Assembly: GCA_016946835.1 (NCBI GenBank)
Contig: JACVTC010000006.1
Coordinates: 2,222,501 to 2,284,500, forward strand
Length of the DNA: 62,000 bases
From: Neocallimastix lanati (nom. inval.)
Lineage: Eukaryota > Neocallimastigomycota > Neocallimastigomycetes > Neocallimastigales > Neocallimastigaceae
Reading direction: 5' to 3'
Position 1 is the first letter of the stretch. Each line of letters begins with the position of its first letter. Both the position numbers and the translations under genes were made by a program. Positions 13,060-25,802 of the stretch are shown here, piece after piece. The notes under the pieces are model-generated. The model had not been told where the DNA came from, did not search any database, and saw only the letters and a program-made list of their open reading frames with translations.

Positions 13060-13519
13060 AGGTAAAAAAATGAAATTTAAATTAATTGAAATCAAGTTTT
13101 TTTAAATAAGCATAATAAATAAAAAATAATAAAATAGCAATAATAATAATAATAACTATTATATTATGAATAATAAAATATATATTTTTAAAATTATATA
13201 TCTTTTACAATCAAATTTTTGTGAAATCCTAATATCTGTGACAATTAATATTTCTCAGGTAAATTTATTCTTTTTAAAATATATATATATATATTTATAA
13301 ATTATAATATATTTAAAGTAGTTCAAGAAAATAAAGGAAAAAAAATTGTAATGAAAACTAAATGAAATCAATTTGAACTACACAATAATTAATATATATA
13401 TATATATTAATTATAATGTAGTTCAAGAAAATAAAGGGAAAAAAATTGAAACTAAAACTAAATTAAATAAAGTTTTTTTAAATGAGTATAATAAAAAAAA
13501 TAATTAAATAGCAATATTA

Positions 13520-13593
<74 letters not shown>

Positions 13594-14628
13594 TAATGAA
13601 TAATAAAAATATATATCTTTAAAATAATTCATCTTTTACATTCAAAATTTTTGTGAAATCCTAATATCTTTGACAATTAATATTTTTCAGGTAAAGTTAT
13701 TTTAGAAAAATATATATATATATATAGAGTTCAAAAAATTAAAGGTGAAAAAAATTGAAACTAAAATTAAATAAAGTTTTTTTTAAAAGAGTATTATAAA
13801 AAATAATAAAATAATAATAATAATAATAATAATAATATAATGTATAATAAAAAAATGTACCTTTAAAATATCTTTTACAATCAGAATTATTGTGAAAACC
13901 TAATATCTTTGACAATTAATATTTCTCCGGTAAATCTATTTTTTTTTTAAAAAATTATATATATTAATTATAATGAATTTAAAGTAGTTCAAGAAAATAA
14001 AGAAACAAATATTGTAACTAAAACTAAATTAAATCAAGTTTTCTATAAATAAGTATAATAAAAAAATAATAATAATAAAATAAAATAAAATAACAACATC
14101 GATAATAATGATTATAATATAATAATAAATAATAAAAATATATACCTTCAAAATAATATATCTTTTAAAACCAAAACTTTTGTGAAATCTTAATCTCTTT
14201 GACAACTAATATTTTTCCTGTAAAATTATATATTTTCTTTTAAAAAAAAAAAAAAAAAAAAACGTTAATTATAATGAACTTATAGTAGATCAAGAAAACA
14301 AAGGTAATAAAAATTGAAACAAAAAAATATATTAAATCAAGTTTTCTTTAAATAAGTATAATAAAAAATTAATAATATAACAATAACAACAATAATAATA
14401 ATATCAATTAAATAATGAATAATAAAAATATGTCACTTCAAAATAATATATCTTTTACAACCAAAATCTTTGTGAAATCCTAATATCTTTGACAATAAAT
14501 ATTTTTCCGGTAAAGTTATTTTAGAAAAATATATATAGAGAGAGTTAAAAAATTAAAGGGGAAAAAAATTGAAACTAAAATTAAATTAAATAAAGTTTTT
14601 TTTAAAAGAATATTATAAAAAATAATAA

Positions 14629-14706
<78 letters not shown>

Positions 14707-14770
14707 TAAATAATAAAATAATGAATATTAAAAATATGTATCTTTAAAATAATTCATCTTTTACAATTAA
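13060..14770. repeat. Satellite higher-order repeat, copy 1
   Basis: A block of about five consecutive units reappears in the same order at 14795-16255 and, in part, at 23990-25045. Diagnostic variants include a core with ATCTGTGACAATTAATATTT and CTCAGG, the palindromic junction, a core with CTCCGG, a unit with AATCTCTTTGACAAC, and AACAACATCGATAATAATGA. Confidence 0.8.
13373..13426. repeat. Palindrome at head-to-head satellite junction
   Basis: The arms TTGAACTAC...ATTAAT and ATTAAT...GTAGTTCAA face each other around an AT core. The left arm has diverged to CACAATAATT. Confidence 0.75.
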
Positions 14771-14794
14771 AATTAATGTATTTAGAGTAGTTCA

Positions 14795-16255
<1,461 letters not shown>

Positions 16256-16486
16256 AATTAATGTATTTAGAGTAGTTCAAGAAAATAAAGGGAAAAAAAT
16301 GAAACTTAAATTAATTGAAATCAAATTTTTTTAAATAAGCATAATAAATAAAAAATAATAAAATAATAATAATAACTATTAAACTATGAATAATAAATTA
16401 TGTATTTTTAAAATAATATATCATTTACAATCAAATTTTTGTGAAATCCTAAATCTTTGACAACTAATAATTTTCCGGTAAACCTA

Positions 16487-16520
<34 letters not shown>

Positions 16521-16823
16521 ATAAATATATATATATATATATATTAATTATATTGAACTTAAATTAGTTAACAATAATAATAATAATAATAATAATATTG
16601 AATAAAAATAATAAATATATATATATATTTATAATAATATATTTTTAATAACCAAAATTTTTATGAAATCCTAATATCTTTGACAACTAATATTTTTCTG
16701 GTAAATTTATTTTAGAAAAAAATATATTAATTATAATGAATTTAAAGTAGTTCAAGAAAATAAAAGAAGAAAAATTGAAACTAAAACTAAATTAAATCAA
16801 GTTTTTTAAAAAAAGTATTATAA

Positions 16824-16887
<64 letters not shown>

Positions 16888-17373
16888 TATAATAAAAAAA
16901 TGTACCTATAAAATAATATATCTTTTACAATTAAAATTTTTGTGAAATCCTAATATCTTTGACAACTAATATTTTTCTGGTAAAATTATATTTTTTAAAA
17001 TATATATAAATATATATAAATTATAATGTATTTAGAGTAGTTCAAAAAAATAAAGGGAAAAAATGAAACTTAAATTAATTGAAATCAAGTTTTTTTAAAT
17101 GAATATAATAAAAAAATAATAATAAAATAGCAATGTAATATAATAATAATAATAATAATAAAAATATATATCTTCATAATAGTATATCTTTTACAACCAA
17201 AATCTTTGTGAAATCCTAATATCTTTGACAATTAATATTTTTCCTGTAAAGTTATTTTAGAAAAATACATATATATAGAGTTCAAAAAATTAAAGGGGAA
17301 AAAAATTTAAACAAAACTAAATTAAAGTTTTTTTTTTTTAAATGAGAAATGAGTATAATATATAATAATAATA

Positions 17374-17557
<184 letters not shown>

Positions 17558-17762
17558 TAATGAATAATAAAAATATATGTCTTTAAAATAATTCATCTTT
17601 TACATTCAAAATTTTCGTGAAATCCTAATATCTTTGACAATTAATATTTCTCCGGTAAATTTATTCTTTTTAAAATATATATATTTATAAATTATAATAT
17701 ATTTAAAGTAGTTCAAGAAAATAAAGGAAAAAAAATTGTAATGAAAACTAAATGAAATCAAT

Positions 17763-17813
17763 TTGAACTACACAATAATTAATATAAATATATTAATTAT
17801 AATGTAGGTCAAG
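17763..17813. repeat. Palindrome at satellite junction next to the copia element
   Basis: Same structure as at 15122 but imperfect: CACAATAATT in the left arm and GTAGGTCAA in the right arm. Confidence 0.7.
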
Positions 17814-17911
17814 AAAATAAAGAAAAAAAAAATTGAAACTAAAACTAAATTAAATAAAGTTTTTTTAAATGAGTATAATAAAAAAAATAATTAAATAGCA
17901 ATATTAATATA

Positions 17912-17916
17912 ATAAT
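17912..17916. repeat. Copia target-site duplication, left
   Basis: ATAAT directly precedes the LTR and is repeated directly after the other LTR at 23019-23023. Five bp is the expected length for Ty1/copia integrase. The target is a TAA-rich tract, so chance agreement is easier than usual. Confidence 0.75.
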
Positions 17917-18089
17917 TGTCAATGAGTGAAGCTCAGATTAATTATTTTATATTATATATTTTATTTATTTAATAATATTTTATTAATAAAGAAGAATCAT
18001 TTTCTAAATAATAATTATTACATGTATTTTATATTAATCTTATTTTATAATAAAGCATAATGTATAATTTTATTTACTATATTTTAACA
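17917..18089 (-). repeat. 3' LTR of the copia element
   Basis: The 173-bp LTR begins TGTCAATGAGTGAAGCTCAG on the plus strand and ends TATTTTAACA, giving TG...CA termini with a short inverted TGT/ACA. It is short for a copia LTR and extremely AT-rich. It is identical to 22846-23018. Confidence 0.95.
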
Positions 18090-18096
18090 TTCCCCC
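18090..18096 (-). other. Polypurine tract of the copia element
   Basis: On the minus strand GGGGGAA lies directly against the 3' LTR (TTCCCCC on the plus strand). It is the most G-rich run in the surrounding sequence and sits exactly where plus-strand DNA synthesis should start. Confidence 0.85.
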
Positions 18097-18185
18097 TACA
18101 TTATGTCTTTATTAGAACTATTTTATTTTATTAATTTTTATTTTATTTTATTTTATTTTATTTTTTTTTTTTTTTATATTATATT

Positions 18186-20046
18186 TTAATTATCAAAAAT
18201 TATATCGTTAAATTTCTTAATGTTAATACCGGATACTGGTTTTGTTAAAGGATCAGCTAACATATCATTTGTATTAATATATTCTAATTTTATATTCTTT
18301 TCTTTTATTTTTTCTTGAATAAATTTATATCTAGTATCAATATGTTTGCATCTACCTTTAGCATTTTCATCTTCAGCTATTGCTATACAAGCTTTATTAT
18401 CTACTTTTATTTTTATTAAGACATTCCTATTAATTATTTCTTCGAATAAATTTTTTAACCATATTCCATGTTTTGCGCATTCAGTAAGACTAACAAATTC
18501 AGCTTCAGCTGTTGATAATGTAACATTTCTTTGAATTTGCGATTTCCAGGAAATTGGACTATTTCCAAGTAAGAATATATATCCACTTACAGATCTTCTA
18601 GTGGCTTCATCATTAGCATAATCAGCATCTGAAAATCCAACTAATCTATTTTTTCCATTATAGTATATTGATTTATTTATTGTAGATTTTAAATATTGTA
18701 ATATCAGTAGCAATGCTTTATAGTCTATAGTTGTTGGATGTTCACAATTTCTTGATGCTTGGTTAACTGCATATGTAATGTCTGGTCTAGATTTTATTGC
18801 AATATATAATAGTGAACCTAAAAGTGATTTGTATTTTCCAATATCTACAGGTTTTGCATTTTTTCTTTCTTCATTTGAAATTTTTCTACATGGATATTTT
18901 ATTATTTTAGTTTTATTCATATTATAATTATTAATAATTTTATTTATATAATCTTCTTGATTTATTTTATAACCATCTTTAGTTTTATAAATATTTATTC
19001 CAATAATTTTTCTGGCATCAGATTCTTTTGAAATTGTATATTTATTTTTTAATTTCTTAATTATATTTTTGATTTCATAATCTTCACCAGTTATTAAAAT
19101 GTCATCAACGTATAATGTTAATAACCCTATTAATTTATTTCCTTTATTGTATTTTCCAAATAAGCATTTGTCTGATTTATATTGTTTAAAGCCGATTGAC
19201 TTTAAATAATTAGTGATTTCTTCATTCCACATACGTCCAGCCTGTTTTAAACCATATAGTGCTTTTTTCAGCAACCATACTTTATTTTTATTATAATTTT
19301 TATCTCCTTTTGGAATTTTAACATAAATTGTTTCATTAAGGTCAGCATTTAAATATGCCGCTTTTATGTCTAATTGTTTTAAATTCCATTTATTTATTGA
19401 AGCTATTGCAATGGTAATTCTTAAACTATCAGATTGTGCTGTAGGTGAATATGTTGAAATAAAATCTTCACCTTCCTTTTGCTGACAACCTTTTGCTACT
19501 AATCGGGCTTTTTTAGTATTATCATTTTTTATTGCTAAAACCCATCTTGTATCTATAATATTTGTATTTTTTGGTATATCATTAATATTGACTACCATCA
19601 TTACATTTTTATCATACATGTTTTTAATTTCATTTTTTATAGCTATGTTCCATTCTTTTGAATCTATTGAAATCATAGCTTCTTCATATGTACTTGGACA
19701 TTGTGTCATAATATTGAAAATTTTATGTTTTTTATTAATGTTTTTATTTTTGGATAATATTTCTTTTCTTATATTTAATGTTTGGGTGTCTGATTCGTCG
19801 CCTGAGTCTTCATCATCTTGAATTCTTCTTTTTTTATTAATATCGCTATTTGAGAAATTGTTAATATTTTTTATATTATTGTTTATATTGTTATTATTAT
19901 CATTAATATTATTATCATCAATATTATTATTATTATTATAATTGATATTATTATTATTATTATTGATATTATTATTATTATTATTGATATTATTATTATT
20001 ATTATTGTTATTATAATTATTATTATTGTTATTATAATTATTATTA

Positions 20047-20077
<31 letters not shown>

Positions 20078-21506
20078 AATTATTATTATTATTATTATAA
20101 TTTGTCGATTGTATATTTGCACTTTCCCCCTCAATCAATAAATTTGAGTAAATGAATAAAGAATCAATAGTTTTCGATGAGAAAAAGGAAGTGTCAATAG
20201 TACCAGGAATATCTTCCATGAAATAAACATCTCTAGCAGTAATGATAGAGTTTGTAGAAATATCTAAAATACGGTAACCAGAAGAATTTTCAGGATAACC
20301 AAGAAAAATACCTTGTTTCGAATTATTTTCAAATTTATTTGTTTTATGGTTATTAAAGAAAAATGCTTTACAACCGAATACTTTAAAATGAGAAATATCA
20401 ACAGGTTTATTAAAGAATAGTTCATTAGGAATTTTAAAATTTATACTAGAATGAGGATTTGAATTATATAAGAAGGCAGCACATTGAACGGCAGAATCCC
20501 AAAAAGAAAGAGGTAATTTAGCAGAATTTAAAAGTGTTTTAGCACAATTATTTATTGTTTGATTTAACCGTTCAGCACGACCATTTTGTTGAGGATATCC
20601 AGGAATAGAGTGAATAAATTTAATTCCGTGATTATTTAAAAACGAAATAACATTTTTATTTATGTATTCAGTTCCATTATCAGATTTAAAAGTTTTAATT
20701 TGAATATTATATAAGTTCGAAGTTAATTTATAAAATTCAACAAATTTATCATAGACATCTGATTTATTTTTTAAAAGATAAATCCAACATTTGCGAGAAA
20801 AATCATCTAGAAAAGTTAGGTAGTAGTTATATCCTTGAAATGAAGTTTTTAGTTTACCCACAACATCAGTGTGAACCAATTCTAAAGGTTCAGTTGTGAA
20901 AGAATCAGAAGCAGAAAAAGGTTTTCTCCTCAATTTACTGATTTTGCATTTAGGACATTCTTTTTTATTGTGAAAAGAAGTATGCTTAATAATAAATTCT
21001 TTAATATTGTTATAATTATTGAAATGTCCTAACCTTGAATGCCAAAGTGAATAATCTACATTGTGAATATTAAATTTTGAATAATTGTCATAATTATTAC
21101 TTTGAATATCAACATTAATATTATTGATATTTGAAATAGTATTAAATGTAAATAAATTTTCATCATTTGTATAAATATTGGCAATTATATTATTATCTTT
21201 ATTAATTATTTGTAATCTGTCTTTTTTATTGATATTTTCCATAATTATTTTATTGCCAAGACTTAAGATATGATGTGTTGAGATTAGATTGTTTTTAATG
21301 TTTGGTGCAAAATGAACATTTGATAATTTGAATTTATTATTCTTGAAACTTCCATAATATGTACCAGAACAATTTATTTTATCAGTGGTACCATTTGGAT
21401 AAATTATTGTTTTATCATTAGAATTTTGAATATTATTTAGTTGGTTTATATTGTTGGTTAAATTTAATCCTGTACCACTATCTATAATCCATGTTGTGTT
21501 GTATAT
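18186..21506 (-). CDS. pol: Copia pol: protease, integrase, RT, RNase H
   Basis: The frame is open from about 21506, just after an in-frame TAA, to the stop at 18186. The first ATG (21242) lies downstream of the protease motif, so expression by frameshift from gag is likelier than from that ATG. Protease: WIIDSGTG (21491 downward). Numbering from the 21242 Met: integrase HHCC at H68, H73, C96, C99; the catalytic triad is D126, D188, E224 (DD35E) within HTDVVG, KSDNGTEY and NGRAERLNQ. An Asn-rich linker follows at about 380-466. RT shows KKALYGLKQAGRMW and YVDD (711-714). RNase H shows SDADYANDEATRRSVSGY, LSTAEAEF and HIDTRYKF, ending DPLTKPV. No internal stop is seen and all domains look intact. 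The pol frame is -1 relative to gag, with about 25 nt of overlap. Confidence 0.95.
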
Positions 21507-22681
21507 TTATTATTTGTTTTTAAATTGTTACATTTAATATTGTTTTTTAATACAGATATATTTCCGGTAAAGTTAATGTAATCATCATTTGTGTCTGATG
21601 AATACTCTGAATTATTTTCATTTATCTTATAAGAGTGAAATTTATTTTTGTTGTTAATATTATTTTTATTATTATTATATTTATTTATTGTATTTTTATT
21701 TTTATTATTTTTATTGAATGGATTATAATAACATTCTTCTATAATATGACCATCTTTTTTACATAGGAGACAGTGTTTGCTTTTTATATTTTTATTGTTT
21801 TTATTTCTTGAATTATTAGGTTTATTTTGATTATTATTATTTTTGTATATAGTTTGCTTGCTATTATTTGAAATATAATTAATTTTATTATTTTCATTAT
21901 TATTTTCATTATTATTATTAATTTGAGTGTTTAGATAATTGTTGATTCTTTCTTCATGATTTCTCATTTTTTGCAAATCTTCATAAAGTTCATTGAATTT
22001 TTTATATTTGTAAGTTAATGTAAAATTAAATCCAATGTTTTTCAATTTAGCGCAAGCATAGATAATTTTATTTTCTTCAGTTAGTTTGTTTTTATTTAGT
22101 TTAACACATTCTATATCATATTGTTCAAATAGATTTTTTAGTTCATTGAGATATAGAATATAATTATTATTATTAATTTCTAAAATTTTGATTTTTTGCA
22201 TTAATAAATTTAATAAGGATTCTCCTGATTTGTAGAATTGTTTTTTAAGTCTATCAATCATTTGATATGCAGTCCTACAACCTTTTAGATAAGCCTTTGT
22301 TTCTAAGTCTAAGCTACCAGATATTATTGATTGAACTGCGTTGTCATATTTTATTTGCTTTCTAGTCATGTCATCATACACAAATTCTTTTTCAATATAT
22401 TCGTCGTAATCTTGTGCAATTAGATGACGTTTTAAATCAATAAACCAATCTTCAAAATTTGAGGTATTTAATTTAAAATCTTTGTAATTAAATACGGATT
22501 TAATTAATAAATCTTTATAGACATAATTTTGAAATAAAATTTCATTTTGAGGAACATTATCCTCATCTTTATTAATGTTTTCATTTTTATTCATAGTAGG
22601 GGTTGATGAAGAGGAAGTGGAACTAACTTCGGAGATTTCTGTTTCTTGAGTTCTTTTTCTTCCCACGATTTTAAACATCAA
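21482..22681 (-). CDS. gag: Copia gag
   Basis: 399 aa, the capsid/nucleocapsid protein that would build virus-like particles and package element RNA. Residues about 60-250 resemble the copia-type gag fold (an FEDWFIDLKRHL-like start, then LKKQFYKSGESLLNLLMQKI). The C-terminal part is Asn/Lys-rich and contains one zinc knuckle, CLLCKKDGHIIEEC (CX2CX4HX4C), the usual nucleocapsid motif. The ATG at 22681 lies about 165 bp inside the 5' LTR boundary. It ends TTQHGL then TAG, and the last 8 codons overlap the start of the pol frame. The upstream leader is untranslated A/T sequence. Confidence 0.92.
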   Translation of the reverse strand: MMFKIVGRKRTQETEISEVSSTSSSSTPTMNKNENINKDEDNVPQNEILFQNYVYKDLLIKSVFNYKDFKLNTSNFEDWFIDLKRHLIAQDYDEYIEKEFVYDDMTRKQIKYDNAVQSIISGSLDLETKAYLKGCRTAYQMIDRLKKQFYKSGESLLNLLMQKIKILEINNNNYILYLNELKNLFEQYDIECVKLNKNKLTEENKIIYACAKLKNIGFNFTLTYKYKKFNELYEDLQKMRNHEERINNYLNTQINNNNENNNENNKINYISNNSKQTIYKNNNNQNKPNNSRNKNNKNIKSKHCLLCKKDGHIIEECYYNPFNKNNKNKNTINKYNNNKNNINNKNKFHSYKINENNSEYSSDTNDDYINFTGNISVLKNNIKCNNLKTNNKYTTQHGL

Positions 22682-22829
22682 ATTTTTAATAAAATTTTAT
22701 TTATTTACTTTTATATTTAATTATTTAATAAATTAATTATATATTTACTTATTTTATAAAATAAATTTAAATTTGAATATAGTAATTTTTTAAAATATAA
22801 TATTATATAAATATATTTATGGTCTCTTT

Positions 22830-22845
22830 CATGAGACTCTTAATC
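22830..22845 (-). promoter_or_regulatory. Primer-binding site matching tRNA-Lys anticodon arm
   Basis: Directly inside the 5' LTR the plus strand reads CATGAGACTCTTAATC. This equals the anticodon stem-loop of eukaryotic tRNA-Lys(CUU) as I know it (loop CUCUUAA), not a tRNA 3' end. The primer would therefore be a 5' tRNA fragment cut just past the anticodon loop, as for Drosophila copia with initiator tRNA-Met. Confidence 0.8.
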
Positions 22846-23017
22846 TGTCAATGAGTGAAGCTCAGATTAATTATTTTATATTATATATTTTATTTATTTA
22901 ATAATATTTTATTAATAAAGAAGAATCATTTTCTAAATAATAATTATTACATGTATTTTATATTAATCTTATTTTATAATAAAGCATAATGTATAATTTT
23001 ATTTACTATATTTTAAC

Positions 23018-23018
<1 letters not shown>
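22846..23018 (-). repeat. 5' LTR of the copia element
   Basis: 173 bp, identical to 17917-18089 by direct comparison. It would hold the promoter for the element's minus-strand transcript; several TATA-like stretches exist but none can be singled out. Confidence 0.95.
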
Positions 23019-23081
<63 letters not shown>

Positions 23082-23305
23082 TAATGAATAATAAATATAT
23101 ATATCTTTGTAATAATTCATCTTTTACATTCAAAATTTTTGTGAAATCTTAATATCTTTGACAATTAATATTTTTCTGGTAAAGTTATTTTAGAAAAATA
23201 TATATATATATAGAGTTCAAAAAATTAAAGGAAAAAAAAAATTGAAACCAAAACTAAATTAAATAAAGTTTTTTTTTAAATGAGTATGATAAAAAATAAT
23301 AGTAA

Positions 23306-23431
<126 letters not shown>

Positions 23432-23989
23432 TAAAAATATGTATCGCTGAAATAATGTATCTTTTATATCCTAATATCTTTGACATTTACTATTTTTCTA
23501 GTAAAATTATTTTATTAAAAAATATATATAAATATTAACTATAATGAATTTAAAGTATTTCAAGAAAATTAAGGAAAAAAAAATTGACACTAAGAATAAA
23601 TTAAATCAAGTTTTTCTAAATGAGTGTAATAAAAAAAATAATAAAATAGCAATATTAATATAATAATAATAAAATATTAATAATAATAATGAATAATAAA
23701 AATATATATCTTTAAAATAATATATCTTTTACAATCAAATTTTTGTGAAATCTTAATATCTTTGACAATTAATATTTTTCTGGTAAAATTATTTTAGAAA
23801 AAAATATATATATATAGAGTTCAAAAAATTAAATGGGAAAAAAATTGAAACCAAAACTAAATTAAATAAAGTTTTTTTTTAAAGAGTATAATGAAAAAAA
23901 TAATAAAATAGCAATATTAATATAATAATAATAATAATAATAAAATAATGAATAATAAAAATATATATCTTTAAAATAATATATCTATT

Positions 23990-24306
23990 ACAATCAAATT
24001 TTTGTGAAATCCAAATATCTGTGACAATTAATATTTCTCAGGTAAATTTATTCTTTTTAAAATATATATATAAATTATAATATATTTAAAGTAGTTCAAG
24101 AAAATAAAAGAAAAAAAATTGTAATGAAAACTAAATGAAATCAATTTGAACTACATTATAATTAATATATATATATATATAAATTAATTATAATGTAGTT
24201 CAAGAAAATAAAGGAAAAAAAAATTGAAACTAAAACTAAATTAAATAAAGTTTTTTTAAATGAATATAATAAAAAAATAATTAAATAGCAATATCAATAT
24301 AATAAA

Positions 24307-24372
<66 letters not shown>

Positions 24373-24786
24373 TAAAATAATGAATATTAAAAATATATAT
24401 CTTTAAAATAATTCATCTTTTACATTCAAAATTTTTGTGAAATCCTAATATCTTTGACAAATAATATTTCTCCGGTAAATCTATTTTTTTTTTAAAAAAT
24501 TATATATATTAATTATAATGAATTTAAAGTATTCAAGAAAATAAAATAAAGAAACAAATATTGAAACTAAAACTAAATTAAATCAAGTTTTTTATAAATA
24601 AGTATAATAAAAAAATAATAATAATAAAAAAATAAAATAAAATAACAACATCAATAATAATGATTATAATATAATAATAAATAATAAAAATATATACCTT
24701 CAAAATAATATATCTTTTAAAACCAAAATTTTTGTGAAATCTTAATCTCTTTGATAACTAATATTTTTCCTGTAAAATTATATATT

Positions 24787-24834
<48 letters not shown>

Positions 24835-25045
24835 AATTATAATGAACTTATAGTAGATCAAGAAAACAAAGGTAATAAAAATTGAAACAAAAAAATATAT
24901 TAAATCAAGTTTTCTTTAAATAAGTATAATAAAAAATTAATAATATAACAATAACAACAATAATAATAATATCAATTAAATAATGAATAATAAAAATATG
25001 TCACTTCAAAATAATATATCTTTTACAACCAAAATCTTTGTGAAA
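23990..25045. repeat. Satellite higher-order repeat, partial copy 3
   Basis: Carries the same ordered variants as 13060-14770 and 14795-16255: the ATCTGTGACAATTAATATTT core, the palindromic junction, the CTCCGG core, the AATCTCTTTGA core, and AACAACATCAATAATAATGA. It switches to a different unit after about 25045. Confidence 0.75.
24145..24203. repeat. Palindrome at satellite junction
   Basis: Arms TTGAACTACATTATAATTAA and TTAATTATAATGTAGTTCAA are exact complements separated by an AT-rich centre. Confidence 0.88.
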
Positions 25046-25435
25046 TCCTAATATCTTTGACAATTAATATTTCTCCGGTAAATCTTTTTTTTTTTTAAAA
25101 AACTATATATATTAATTATAATGAATTTAAAATAGTTCAAGAAAATAAAAGAAAAAAAAAAAAAACACGTTTAAAAAAAAAATTAAAAAAAAAAATAATA
25201 ATAATAAAATATCAATAATAATAATGAATAATAAAAATATATATCTTTAAAATAATATATCTTTTACAATCAAATTTTTGTGAAATCTTAATATCTTTGA
25301 CAATTAATATTTTTCCGGTAAAGTTATTTTAGAAAAATATATATATATAGAGTTCAAAAAATTAAAGGGGAAAAAAAATTGAAACTAAAACTAAATTAAA
25401 TAAAGTTTTTTTTAAATGAGTATAATAAAAAATAA

Positions 25436-25559
<124 letters not shown>

Positions 25560-25764
25560 CATAAATAATAATAATAAAAATATGTATCGCTGAAATAATG
25601 TATCTTTTACATCTAAAATTTTTTGTGAAATTCTAATATTTTTAACAATTAATATATTTCCTGTAAAATTATTTTTTTTATAATACTATATATATATAAA
25701 TTTTAATATATTTAGAGTAGTTCAACAAAATAAAAGAAAAAAGTTGTAATGAAAACTAAATGAA

Positions 25765-25769
<5 letters not shown>

Positions 25770-25802
<33 letters not shown>

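Larger units (their letters stand above)
17917..23018 (-). mobile_element. Full-length Ty1/copia LTR retrotransposon
   Basis: A 5102-bp element on the minus strand: 5' LTR 22846-23018, primer-binding site, gag, protease-integrase-RT-RNase H pol, polypurine tract, 3' LTR 17917-18089. The domain order (integrase before RT) makes it Ty1/copia (Pseudoviridae type). The LTRs look identical base for base, all catalytic motifs I looked for are intact, and a 5-bp duplication flanks it, so insertion looks recent. It split a (TAA)n tract of the satellite array; the sequence left of 17916 and right of 23019 reads as one interrupted unit. The copy appears structurally complete; gag and pol are in different frames. 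Confidence 0.96.
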
